Source: Chaetoceros tenuissimus (lineage: Eukaryota > Bacillariophyta > Thalassiosirophyceae > Chaetocerotales > Chaetocerotaceae). From it: a stretch of DNA of 64,000 nucleotides. A program made the position numbers and the translations under genes. Under the pieces are notes generated by a model, which was not told where the DNA came from, did not search any database, and saw only the letters and a list, made by a program, of their open reading frames with translations. The stretch covers positions 682,001 through 746,000 of the forward strand of contig BLLK01000074.1 of assembly GCA_021927905.1 (NCBI GenBank), in the 5' to 3' direction. Positions 23,918 to 32,595 of this stretch are shown piece after piece. Numbering within the stretch: position 1 is the first letter of the stretch; every line of letters starts with the position of its first letter.

Positions 23918-25147
23918 CTACCATGGCTCCAATTGTTTCATAGATCCAGATTTTACATTGTCAATATATTGTTTACATGTCAAAGACTGCTTGATTCCTT
24001 TTGTCTTGAGGTCTTTGTTGCTTCTATAGTTGACCTTTTCCCAATGTTCCATTCCACTTTCAATATGTATTCGTTCACCTCTGGTAATATTCAAAGTAGC
24101 ATTGAACGGATGAGGTACGATATCGTCATAACCAATTTTGTTCCCTACAAATTGCCTTCCAGCTTGTTTGCCATTCCATAGCTTGATGACTTGCTTATTC
24201 TCCATTCCAACCATGACTTCATCATCTTTGTTCAATGTATCCAGGATATCTTTGGTAGCACTACCAATCTTTAGCATTTGCTTGACAGCATCATCTCGAG
24301 ACAAACCTTTTGAATTCAAAAAGTGAAAATACCCTTCTTTCAGAGCATAAGGCCCCGTCACAAAAACAACTTCAATCCTCCATAAAGTTTGCAGCTTCAT
24401 CAAATTATCAATAATCTTATGCATAGTCAAGTATAAAATCGGATGATGTTTTTCAATCGCTATGAACCATTGGGAAGGTCTATCCATAAAGTCAGTTAAG
24501 AACCAAGCTGATACATCATTCCGTATAACTTTTTGATTCATTTTCGGTCTTGGCCAATTGTCTATATCACTGTAGATGCCTCCATATTTATATAAAAGTA
24601 GTATCCGCCAAACGTCTATTCTCATAGCACCTTTGAATAAAACACAAATTAACGCATCTTGTAGTAAAGGAAATTCATTCCATTCTTGTGATAGTAATTT
24701 TTCAACGGCTGTATCATCATGAAAAAATATTGAATATTGAGGTAATGTATTGGTCCATTTTTGAATCGTTCTATAAATATCTTGTGGTATACATCTCGAT
24801 GGCATTGTAAAGTGTAATATTTTGGGTATACGATCTTTAGGATCAAAGTTATTTCTTCGTATAATGTTTTGAAATGGAACAAGAGGAGGGGGACATGTCA
24901 GATCTTTGGCATTTGCTCCTCCTGATATTTCATCGAGTTCATCCAATAGTTTGTTGTATTCATATGGCTGTTTGGGAATAATTTTTCCATCTTCTTTTGT
25001 TTGAATGCGATGTTTTATTTCATGAATGTCATGATTTTTGGAAATCAAGTTATGCATCAGTACAGAACCAAGAAGGAACCAAAGAATCGTCACTCCAATG
25101 AATGTATTCACTACACATGTCTTTTTCACAAGTGCTTTCTTTTTCAT
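23918..25147 (-). CDS. Och1-like type II membrane glycosyltransferase, copy A
   Basis: Protein of 409 residues. It has a short basic cytosolic end and one membrane anchor (about 12-32), then a luminal sugar-transferase domain of the 'glycosyltransferase sugar-binding region containing DXD' type (as in Och1). The signature is YKYGGIYSDIDNW with DID at 194-196, preceded by IPKILHFTMPSRC and GAMRIDVWR. It probably uses a nucleotide sugar and Mn2+ in the Golgi; the acceptor is unknown. It is a close paralogue of the gene at 27460-28839, with the same strand and start region, but lacks about 50 residues of charged stalk. Its stop lies 102 bp from the DOCK stop, tail to tail. No intron is needed. 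Confidence 0.85.
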   Translation of the reverse strand: MKKKALVKKTCVVNTFIGVTILWFLLGSVLMHNLISKNHDIHEIKHRIQTKEDGKIIPKQPYEYNKLLDELDEISGGANAKDLTCPPPLVPFQNIIRRNNFDPKDRIPKILHFTMPSRCIPQDIYRTIQKWTNTLPQYSIFFHDDTAVEKLLSQEWNEFPLLQDALICVLFKGAMRIDVWRILLLYKYGGIYSDIDNWPRPKMNQKVIRNDVSAWFLTDFMDRPSQWFIAIEKHHPILYLTMHKIIDNLMKLQTLWRIEVVFVTGPYALKEGYFHFLNSKGLSRDDAVKQMLKIGSATKDILDTLNKDDEVMVGMENKQVIKLWNGKQAGRQFVGNKIGYDDIVPHPFNATLNITRGERIHIESGMEHWEKVNYRSNKDLKTKGIKQSLTCKQYIDNVKSGSMKQLEPW

Positions 25148-25290
25148 TCTTTCTTATATGTATTTGAGAGATGCAAATATTCAAAGAAAGTATGCAAATA
25201 CCAGATACGAGTAGATAGATAGATGCTCACTTTTATCGCTGAAGACACATATATCACACTAATTTAGAGACATGAAATAAGTGCAAATTG
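25148..25290 (-). repeat. Promoter region shared by both glycosyltransferase genes (copy A)
   Basis: The region directly upstream of copy A matches 28840-29065 upstream of copy B: 'ATGCAAATACCAGATAC', 'AAGTAGATAGATA'-type sequence and 'ATCGCTGAAGACAC'. It lacks the ~100-bp segment seen in copy B. The rest of the gap up to 25508 is plain AT-rich DNA holding the ATG4 promoter. Confidence 0.75.
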
Positions 25291-25508
25291 GATACACGAA
25301 AGAAGTTTATATTATCTGAGAAAGACTTTGAAGTAAACATGTGCAAAATGTAAAAAGTTCTCGTTGAACAAGTATCGCATTATACGTACAGAGCATACAT
25401 CACAGATCAACAAGAAAGCAAACTGACTTCTATCTCTATTTCTTATTGTCTATGGATCATCTTCATACCATTATTCTTAAAGTAACACAGATACAATTAA
25501 CTTGAATC

Positions 25509-27431
25509 ATGAATCAAGAAAACACTGAAAAGGTCCTGGAAAAAGCAGAGAGCCTTTGTAAAAAGAAAGAAGCCAACAAAACTCTTTCAAGTCATCAAGA
25601 ACAAGATATCTCCCTTCAACAAGACTCTTTGAATGAAAACAAAGTTTACGTCAACATTTCTACACCGCAGTCATCACCAACTCGAGCCAATCACTTATCT
25701 CCCTTTCAAATGATTTCTGAATCAACCTTTGGATCATTTGCAAAAGTCTCGAAAGAAACAAACGATGATTCCTTTGGAGATGAAGAACTTCAAATTGTAT
25801 CCTCTTTTCAAGTCGATCCTGAACCTAATGATAATGTTGATGATCAAGAAACAAATGAGAATATTACGTTACAAGAGTCTGCTACTGCCATGGATGATTT
25901 TGATGTTTGTAAAGAGTACGGATATCGATATGAATATACACTCGAGGATCACAGTCAAGACTCCTCTTCTTCTTCTTCGAGTCATGATGAAGAACAAGAG
26001 ACGGTACAAACTCCACAAGGAATATTTTCCAAAATAAAATTTACAGAAACTACACCATCAGAAATTACAGAAAAGACATGTACAGATCAGATATACATTT
26101 TAGGAAAAACCTATCATGTCATTCATGAATATCATGCTAGAAGAGATGATGAAGCAAATCTATTCTGGTTCACGTATAGATGTGACTTTTTAGAAATGAA
26201 ACCCTACAACATGACTTCCGATGCTGGGTGGGGATGCATGTATCGTGCTGCACAAATGATTTTAGGACAGGCTTTGAGGATGCACTACAAGGACAGGGAA
26301 TGGAGAGCGGACAAGAATCTATTGAAAAAGAGGCAAGATTCGTTCATGAGGGATTTATTAACTTGGTTTGCGGATTATCCTACTGCTAGGAAATTGCAGT
26401 GGAGGAATGGAGCGAAATATTTCGTGAGTGGTGGGGAATCTTGGTATTCTTTGCATAATATGGTTGCGGCTGCTTGTGCGAGATATGATGTTTTATGTGG
26501 AGATTGGATAGGTCCGACTACTGCTGCGTTGGTGATTCGGGATATTTTGCAACTTCATTCCAGAGAGATCTCAAAGAGTAGTGATAATAGTGATTCGTCT
26601 GATTTGAATTTGTTTCAAGTCTATGTGGCCTCGGAAGGAACCATTTATAGATCGGACTTGCAAGATTTGTTGATTGCAAAGCAGGATGCAGTTGTCTTGG
26701 AGAACAATAGTAAGCAACAAACGAAAGCAGACAAGAAGAATTCCAACACAAAGACGGATCCAAAATACAATCATCCACTCTATGAATCACCAGTAGCGAG
26801 TCTCGAGTCAGAAAAACAAGTTCCAGTAGAATGGGATTCATCATTGCTCATTCTCATTCCATTGCGCTTAGGATTAAAAGACTTTGATGCATCAACATAC
26901 CGCAAGTCTATAGCACATGTCCTGTCATTTCCGCAATCTGTTGGATTTATTGGTGGTAAACCACGTCATGCGCTATGGTTCTATGGAGCTACTTCCGATG
27001 GATCAAGAGTTTATGGTTTGGATCCTCATACAGTCCAAAGAGCACCACGACGAAGATTGAATATATCCAATGATGCAAATGTGAAAAGGTTCCATAATGA
27101 AATACTATTCACAGATGAATATCTACGATCTATTCATTGTTCCAAAGGGTCTTCTATGAATATGTCACGGATAGATCCGAGCTTAGCACTTGGATTTTAT
27201 TGTCGAGACGTGCATGAGTTTGAAGATTTACACCAACGTTTGAAAGGTATGAAGCAATCGGAAGATTTTGCAAAAGTTCCAGAACTTTTTACGATTGTAG
27301 ATAAGAAACCAAATTACGATGCGGATATTTCCGCTTGCATGATGGATATGATGGAAGGATCATCTCTTGGTGACAATGTTCAAGCATCCAATGCTACTCA
27401 TGATGTAGAAGATGAATACATTATGTTGTAA
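25509..27431 (+). CDS. ATG4: Autophagy cysteine protease ATG4
   Basis: Single-exon protein of 640 residues. ATG4 cleaves the C-terminus of Atg8 to expose glycine and later frees Atg8 from phosphatidylethanolamine on autophagosome membranes. The peptidase C54 signature is clear: SDAGWGCMYRAAQMILGQAL with Cys243 as nucleophile, VGFIGGKPRHALWFYG, and GLDPHTVQ with the catalytic pair Asp505/His507. About 190 acidic, Ser-rich residues precede the domain, and a Lys/Asn-rich insert lies in the middle, so it is longer than yeast or human ATG4 (about 400-500). The end carries acidic EDEYIML, which resembles a possible Atg8-interacting motif (YIML preceded by acids), by analogy with ATG4B. It ends 28 bp from the stop of the convergent glycosyltransferase. 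Confidence 0.93.
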   Translation: MNQENTEKVLEKAESLCKKKEANKTLSSHQEQDISLQQDSLNENKVYVNISTPQSSPTRANHLSPFQMISESTFGSFAKVSKETNDDSFGDEELQIVSSFQVDPEPNDNVDDQETNENITLQESATAMDDFDVCKEYGYRYEYTLEDHSQDSSSSSSSHDEEQETVQTPQGIFSKIKFTETTPSEITEKTCTDQIYILGKTYHVIHEYHARRDDEANLFWFTYRCDFLEMKPYNMTSDAGWGCMYRAAQMILGQALRMHYKDREWRADKNLLKKRQDSFMRDLLTWFADYPTARKLQWRNGAKYFVSGGESWYSLHNMVAAACARYDVLCGDWIGPTTAALVIRDILQLHSREISKSSDNSDSSDLNLFQVYVASEGTIYRSDLQDLLIAKQDAVVLENNSKQQTKADKKNSNTKTDPKYNHPLYESPVASLESEKQVPVEWDSSLLILIPLRLGLKDFDASTYRKSIAHVLSFPQSVGFIGGKPRHALWFYGATSDGSRVYGLDPHTVQRAPRRRLNISNDANVKRFHNEILFTDEYLRSIHCSKGSSMNMSRIDPSLALGFYCRDVHEFEDLHQRLKGMKQSEDFAKVPELFTIVDKKPNYDADISACMMDMMEGSSLGDNVQASNATHDVEDEYIML

Positions 27432-27459
27432 GTAACTTGATAAGTAGTTAGAATTTGTA

Positions 27460-28839
27460 TTATATAAGCTCGACCGGCTTCATCTTTCCAGTCTTTACAT
27501 TGTCAATGTACTGTCTACAAGTCAATTTGATTTTGATACCCTTTTCCTTCATATCGAATTTGCTATGATAACTAACTTTTCGCCAGTGTATGATTCCGCT
27601 TTCAAGATCTATTCTTTCACCTCTGGTAACATTCAAAGTAGAATTGAATGGATGCGGAACAATGTCTTCATAGCCAATCTTGTTTCCAACAAATTGTCGG
27701 TAATCTATTCTTCCATTCCACATTTTAATGATCTTTTTGTCTTCCATTCCAGTCCAAACTTCATTATCTTTAAATTGTTCATTCATTTCATCTGTTGGAT
27801 TCCCAGATTCAATCATTTTCTTTGCCGCTTCAGCTCTTGAAAGTCCTTTTCCATTCAAAAAAGCAAAATAAGCATTCCATAAAGCCCACGGACCAGTAAT
27901 TTTGACCGTTTGTATTCTCCATAGACTTGGTAACCATAGTAAATTATCAATGATTTTATGAATCGTCAAAAACATGATTGGATGATTTTTCTCAATCGCT
28001 ATAAACCACTGCGACGCGTGATCATTATAATCCGTCAAGAACCATGCGGATAAATCTGTGCGAATTGCTTCTGGCTTCATCTTCGGTCTTGGCCAGTTAT
28101 CGATATCAGAATATATCCCGCCATATTTGTACATGAGTAATATTCTCCATATATCTATACGCATCGCCCCTTTGTACATGACACATATGAGTGCATCTTG
28201 CAATAAAGGAAAGTCTTTCCATTCTTGTGATAGCAGTTTCGCCACGGCTGCATCGTCGTGAAAGAAAATGGAATATGGTTTGAGCTCTTTATGCCATCTT
28301 TGAAGCGTCCGTGAAATATCTTGTGGTACACATCTCGATGGCATTGTAAAGTGTAATATTTTGGGTATACGATCTTGATGATCAAAGTTATTTCTTCGTA
28401 TAATGTTTTGAAATGGAACAAGAGGAGGAGGACAAGTCAGATCTTTGGCAGTTGCTCCTCCTGATATTTCATCAAGTTCATCTAATAGTTTGTTGTAATC
28501 TTTTTCCTTTTGTTCCAGGGTTCTCTCATCATTTTCATATTCTATTGGCTCGTATGCACTCTTATCAAACGCCAGGTTTTGAAACTTATCTTTTTCTTCA
28601 TTGAGTTGCTGCTTCTCTAGCCGCACTTGAGAAGGATCAACTTGCTGCTCTTGTGGCGTCTTTAAATGTTTCTGCTGCTTGCTATGATTCTGACGAATGC
28701 GATGTTTAATTTCATGAATGTCATGATTTTTGGAAATCAAGTTGTGCATCAGTACAGACCCAAGAAGGAACCAAAGAATCGTCGCTCCAATGAATGTATT
28801 CACTACACATGACTTTTTTACAAGAGATTTCTTTGCCAT
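27460..28839 (-). CDS. Och1-like type II membrane glycosyltransferase, copy B
   Basis: Protein of 459 residues, paralogous over its whole length to copy A at 23918-25147. It has the same anchor (VVNTFIGATILWFLLGSVLM), IPKILHFTMPSRC, and YKYGGIYSDIDNW with the DxD motif. The luminal stalk is longer and Gln/Lys/Glu-rich (about 50-115), possibly coiled coil. Both copies keep all visible catalytic motifs, so both may be active. Position and orientation show a local duplication that now brackets ATG4. Confidence 0.87.
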   Translation of the reverse strand: MAKKSLVKKSCVVNTFIGATILWFLLGSVLMHNLISKNHDIHEIKHRIRQNHSKQQKHLKTPQEQQVDPSQVRLEKQQLNEEKDKFQNLAFDKSAYEPIEYENDERTLEQKEKDYNKLLDELDEISGGATAKDLTCPPPLVPFQNIIRRNNFDHQDRIPKILHFTMPSRCVPQDISRTLQRWHKELKPYSIFFHDDAAVAKLLSQEWKDFPLLQDALICVMYKGAMRIDIWRILLMYKYGGIYSDIDNWPRPKMKPEAIRTDLSAWFLTDYNDHASQWFIAIEKNHPIMFLTIHKIIDNLLWLPSLWRIQTVKITGPWALWNAYFAFLNGKGLSRAEAAKKMIESGNPTDEMNEQFKDNEVWTGMEDKKIIKMWNGRIDYRQFVGNKIGYEDIVPHPFNSTLNVTRGERIDLESGIIHWRKVSYHSKFDMKEKGIKIKLTCRQYIDNVKTGKMKPVELI

Positions 28840-29354
28840 TTTTATATATGCTTCTTGAGAGGTGCATGTATTCTAAGAAATTATGCAAATACCAGATACA
28901 AGTAGATAGATATATGCTCTAGATGCTTATTTTCTTTTGAATGGTGTTGAATAAAAGTTGCAGAGAACAATAGATGCTTATTTTCTTTTGAAAGGCGTTT
29001 TGAGCTTCGAAGCTGCGAAAAATGACTTTCTATCGCTGAAGACACGTATTTCATACTAATTTAGATCTTTTACTGACTAAATGTCGTAGACATCGAAGGG
29101 GGCTGACTATGTGCCACCCCTGTGGCAGCGATCAGGTATCGCATCATTTTCGTTTCAATTTTTTTGAATAGAAAAAGAGGGAGTGTAATCCTATAAAATT
29201 CAAATATTTCTATTGAATGAACAAGTATATTTACAATTGATCTACCACCTTGTTTCACAATAATTACTGAACATGAGGTAGTAGAAAGCTCGCCAACAAA
29301 CTACGCCAATACAAAAGCAAAGAAATAAGAAAGTCAGTTGTTACTACTACTTGG
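28840..29354. repeat. Promoter region of glycosyltransferase copy B with internal repeat
   Basis: Upstream region homologous to 25148-25290 but carrying an extra ~100 bp. In it 'AGATGCTTATTTTCTTTTGA' occurs twice (near 28921 and 28973). The rest up to 29354 is AT-rich; the open frame at 29070-29258 is not supported as a gene. Confidence 0.7.
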
Positions 29355-30711
29355 TTAAGAATCTTCCTCAGTATTTTCATCCCTCCGCTCAGAATATTCA
29401 ATTTCATCATTTGATATGATATCTGTAGTGTTTCGCTTCCGTTTCTGTCTATTGGAAATGTTATCACTATCACTACTTCTATTAGTACTCCTACTCTCTT
29501 CCCCCACTACTACGGGAACAGCCACTCTTGACCAAGCATCCAATACAGATGGATGCCGACGTAGCAAATAATAACTTCTCTCTAAATCAGCATCCTCTCC
29601 TGCCGCCATTGCTGCAAATGGATACAGTGTTGTTATTGGGTCCTTTGTTCGTATCTGGTTATCACTAAGAGTAGCAAACAGAAATTCACTATTATTCATT
29701 GCTTTGGGTCCAGCGGCTAATACAGCCTGATGAAGAGATCTATTCTCATGATCTTTCAATTTGTACGCCCATGGAAACTTTTGCGTAAATATCATTTTAT
29801 ATTGGGGAGCTTTGGTGAGTACATGATGTAATATAGGATAGTTGCAAGCTGGTGTAAATATTCGATGTAACATATTCAAGATATTCTCTTGACCAAGTGT
29901 TTGAATTATATAATCCAATACTGTGACATATTCTTCGCGTGTTGGTAAAAACAGCAATCCTCCGATTTTTGGAAAATACTGAAATCCAGATTCCAAAATT
30001 ATTTCAAGTACATCGGGTGGTATAATGCGAGTGATTCTGGCATCAAATGCAAGTAATGCATCTGGATCTAAACTTGCCAAATAATGAAACCTCTCCCTAC
30101 ACCCTGTATACTTGGTAGCACAATCCAAAAGGTATTGGTCAAGAACATCATTCTTATGCAGTAGCTTCAGTTGTTCCAACTCTTTCAAGACTTGTACTTT
30201 TATCGAATCATTCCCGGGTATCATACAAAGTATTTTCAAAGCAATCAGTTCTTCTTCATATCTTTGTTGATTGGAGTGTATTGGTTCAACATTTATATTT
30301 CTACCTCTTGCATCTCTTGGGGCTAATTTTAACAATCCACCCCTTGCATGCTCTCCTCCAACATTGTATTTGACACCTTCTTGAGCAAGAAGTGGTACAT
30401 ATTTCAGTGCTGCCTTCTGAACAATGATCATCTATTATAACTGCAGTTTGAATCGGGATTCTATCTTCACTTTCATAATTTCTATAAGACAAGACGGACG
30501 GAAATTTCTGTACTACCTTTCGTAATGATTCTATTGAAGGCTTGTGTTCATTAATTCTATGAAGAGATTTGCCAAACTCATTCAGTATCATTCGATGCGC
30601 TTGATCGAGTATGTCTAGTATTTCATCTCGACATTCCTCGTCTTTCCATTCCTCTTGGAAATAAATATCTTTTATAAAGTCAAGATTGCTTTGAAACGTT
30701 GAAATGTTCAT
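29355..30711 (-). pseudogene. Ankyrin-like diatom-family gene broken by one frameshift
   Basis: Two overlapping frames belong to one gene. The 5' frame (30711 to about 30400) starts MNISTFQSNLDF and reaches RIPIQTAVIIDD. The 3' frame (about 30431-29355) picks up as LKYVPLLAQEGVKYNVGGEH and continues to a Ser/Arg/Asp-rich tail. From memory, in relatives a 'PIQ(S/T)AV' segment leads directly into 'YVPLLA.EG...GVGGE..RGGLL', so a one-base shift near 30395-30431 separates the halves. About 450 residues in all, with helical repeats later (SLHQAVLAAG, TLYPFAAMAAG, DLERSYYLLRRHP) that look ankyrin-like. Function unknown. Only one break is seen, so a sequencing error or programmed frameshift is as likely as true decay. 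Confidence 0.6.
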
Positions 30712-31164
30712 GTTATATGATACTTGTCTTAATGTTAATGTGAGGAGTGAGGAATAGATTGCTCTTGCCTTTGAGTGCTATTGCGACTAGATATGGTAGT
30801 GCTGCGGAAGGTTGCTGTAACTTGCGCTGAGGTACGCAGTCCTGGAAAAAGGGGAAGGAAAACATCCATAAAGAGAATTCTCACGGGGTTGTTCCTGTTT
30901 CTTATATGAAATAAGTACATTATACGACTTTCGACAATAGCCAATACTTATTCGATAAAATATTATAGCTGTTTCTACTAGCTTTTTTGCTTCTCTTCCA
31001 AAACTGTATGAACAATTTTAAGATCACCAATAGATGTGAAAAACAGATCTGAAGTAAAGAGGTTGACCTAGTTCAAATAAGAGTATGGCAAGGTTTATGA
31101 GATTGGACTGACCTTCCTTTCGATTATCTTTACGCACAAACAAAGCTCTAATAAATTAAAATAT
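30712..31164. other. Intergenic, no gene seen
   Basis: Upstream of the ankyrin-like gene. The frame 30735-30944 (minus) has no recognisable content. The right end borders the duplicated oxidase promoter. Confidence 0.4.
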
Positions 31165-31703
31165 GGAGACACCTATCAAGTTTTGTAAGTATCCTTCTAT
31201 AGCTTTGATCAAAACCTATTAGTTTCATGACGACTAGTTCGAAAAGAATATTTACGTACGTACTAAATCGTAGATGTTGTATCGGAATAATTTTTCCGAT
31301 ATTTTCAATGAAAATACATTTATGTAATAATGCCAAGAGCTTCTCTTAGATGAGTACAAATGAAAGAGATACTGGGTACATAATTTATCAAATCTATTCT
31401 TGTATAGTTTATGAAAATTGAGAGAGAATATATGGCAGGAACATTATTGAAATCATAGAACAACAAAGAAAGACAATGTCAAAGCAAGCAAGGAACACCG
31501 AGGAATAAAGGAATGTCGATGACGCCATGCTGACGTCGCAAATGTTGATGGTATCTTTCTCTGCTTTTCAAAAACATATCTGGGGTGCGTGGGACGAGTC
31601 GACGAGTCTTCACATCATAAATTTTCAAAACAGAATACTAAATCATGAAGCTTTCCGTTCCTCTTTTCCTCGGCCTTGTAGCATCTACGACTACATTTGC
31701 ACC
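31165..31703 (+). repeat. Second copy of the plastid oxidase (PTOX) promoter and signal-peptide start
   Basis: Matches 38082-38604 in the same orientation: CTATAGCTTTGATCAAAACC, AACACCGAGGAATAAAGGAA, GACGCCATGCTGACGTCGCA and AATCATGAAGCTTTCCGTTC are shared. The match runs into the first 20 codons ([10 protein letters not shown]...TFAP) and stops sharply after TTTGCACC at 31703. Similarity seems to continue a little left of the element end (GAGACAC..TATCAA against GAGACAAC..CATTAA before the element at 37272), which suggests this copy shows the site before that element inserted. Confidence 0.88.
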
Positions 31704-31785
31704 GATGATCCAAAAGAATACATTCATCGTGTGGGAAGAACTGCAAGAGGAGCTACTGGGAAAGGAAGAGCTCTGCTATTCTTGA
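31645..31785 (+). CDS. Short chimeric open frame: PTOX signal peptide plus out-of-frame helicase sequence
   Basis: From the copied PTOX start codon a frame of 46 codons runs [20 protein letters not shown] and then 26 residues read from helicase DNA in a different frame, ending TGA at 31783. The first 20 residues keep a signal peptide with an 'AxxFAP'-like cleavage motif, so a small secreted or plastid-routed peptide is possible if transcribed. No known function; it may simply be a by-product of the fusion. Confidence 0.3.
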   Translation: MKLSVPLFLGLVASTTTFAPMIQKNTFIVWEELQEELLGKEELCYS

Positions 31786-32220
31786 CTCCAGAAGAAACTG
31801 GTTTCTTGAGGTATTTGAAAGCTGCAAAGGTTTCTTTTGAATGAGTATGAATTTCCTACTAATAAAGTGGCCAATGTACAGTCTCAACTTCAGAGATTGA
31901 TTGAAAAGAATTATTACTTGAATAAAGCTGCAAGGGATGCTTATAGATCTTATCTATTGGCATATGCTTCTCATTCACATCGGGACATTTTTAATGTTGG
32001 AAACTTGGATTTGCAAGCAGTTGGACTTGCGTTTGGATTTACGGTTCCTCCAAGAGTGGATCTACCAAGTATCTCTACCAAAAAGGACGGAAAGAGACAC
32101 AATGGACAGAAATTGAAGGGGAGTAAAAAGAGTAAAGGATTGAGTAGTGGTCATGCTTTTTCAGCATCGAATCCATATGGTAAGAGAGAAAAGGGAGATA
32201 AGAGGCAGTTTTCTCATTAG
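31704..32220 (+). pseudogene. HAS1: 3' fragment of a HAS1/DDX18-type DEAD-box RNA helicase
   Basis: C-terminal part of a nucleolar helicase that acts in large- and small-subunit ribosome biogenesis. Frame one shows [16 protein letters not shown] (motif [10 protein letters not shown]) and [19 protein letters not shown]. One extra base near 31842 shifts the frame, and [40 protein letters not shown] and [10 protein letters not shown] follow up to the basic tail and stop. Motifs Q, I, Ia, Ib, II (DEAD), III, IV and V are absent. It joins directly to the copied PTOX start at 31703/31704. It cannot be an active helicase; the parent gene must lie elsewhere. Confidence 0.88.
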
Positions 32221-32595
32221 AGAATTTCATGGATAGAATTCATTGGTTGGAATTGACACAGTTCAAATTGAAATAGTTACAAATGTTGCTTAAAATCTTC
32301 TACATAGGAACTATTCAACTTAGTATATTCGACCAGACAAGATCTTCAAAAGTAAAATTTGTTACAGTGTAGATTCATGAGTGTACCAAATTCTTTCGAC
32401 GTTTTGCCCTTCCTCTTTCTTCCGTCGCCAGCATCTTTCCCTAGGAAAAAATAAAGGAAGAGAGAGCCTTTATTCATTCATGTTCACGTTCTTATTGTTA
32501 GGGTTGTTCTTGTTGTTGATGCAATAGATAAGCGTAACTAAAAATATACTTTGTAAATTATGTCCGTTATCATATGTTAGGTTTAGCCAACCCTA
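32221..32595. other. Intergenic between convergent features
   Basis: Probable 3' flanks of the helicase relic and of SGNH-like gene 1. Nothing coding is seen. Confidence 0.4.
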
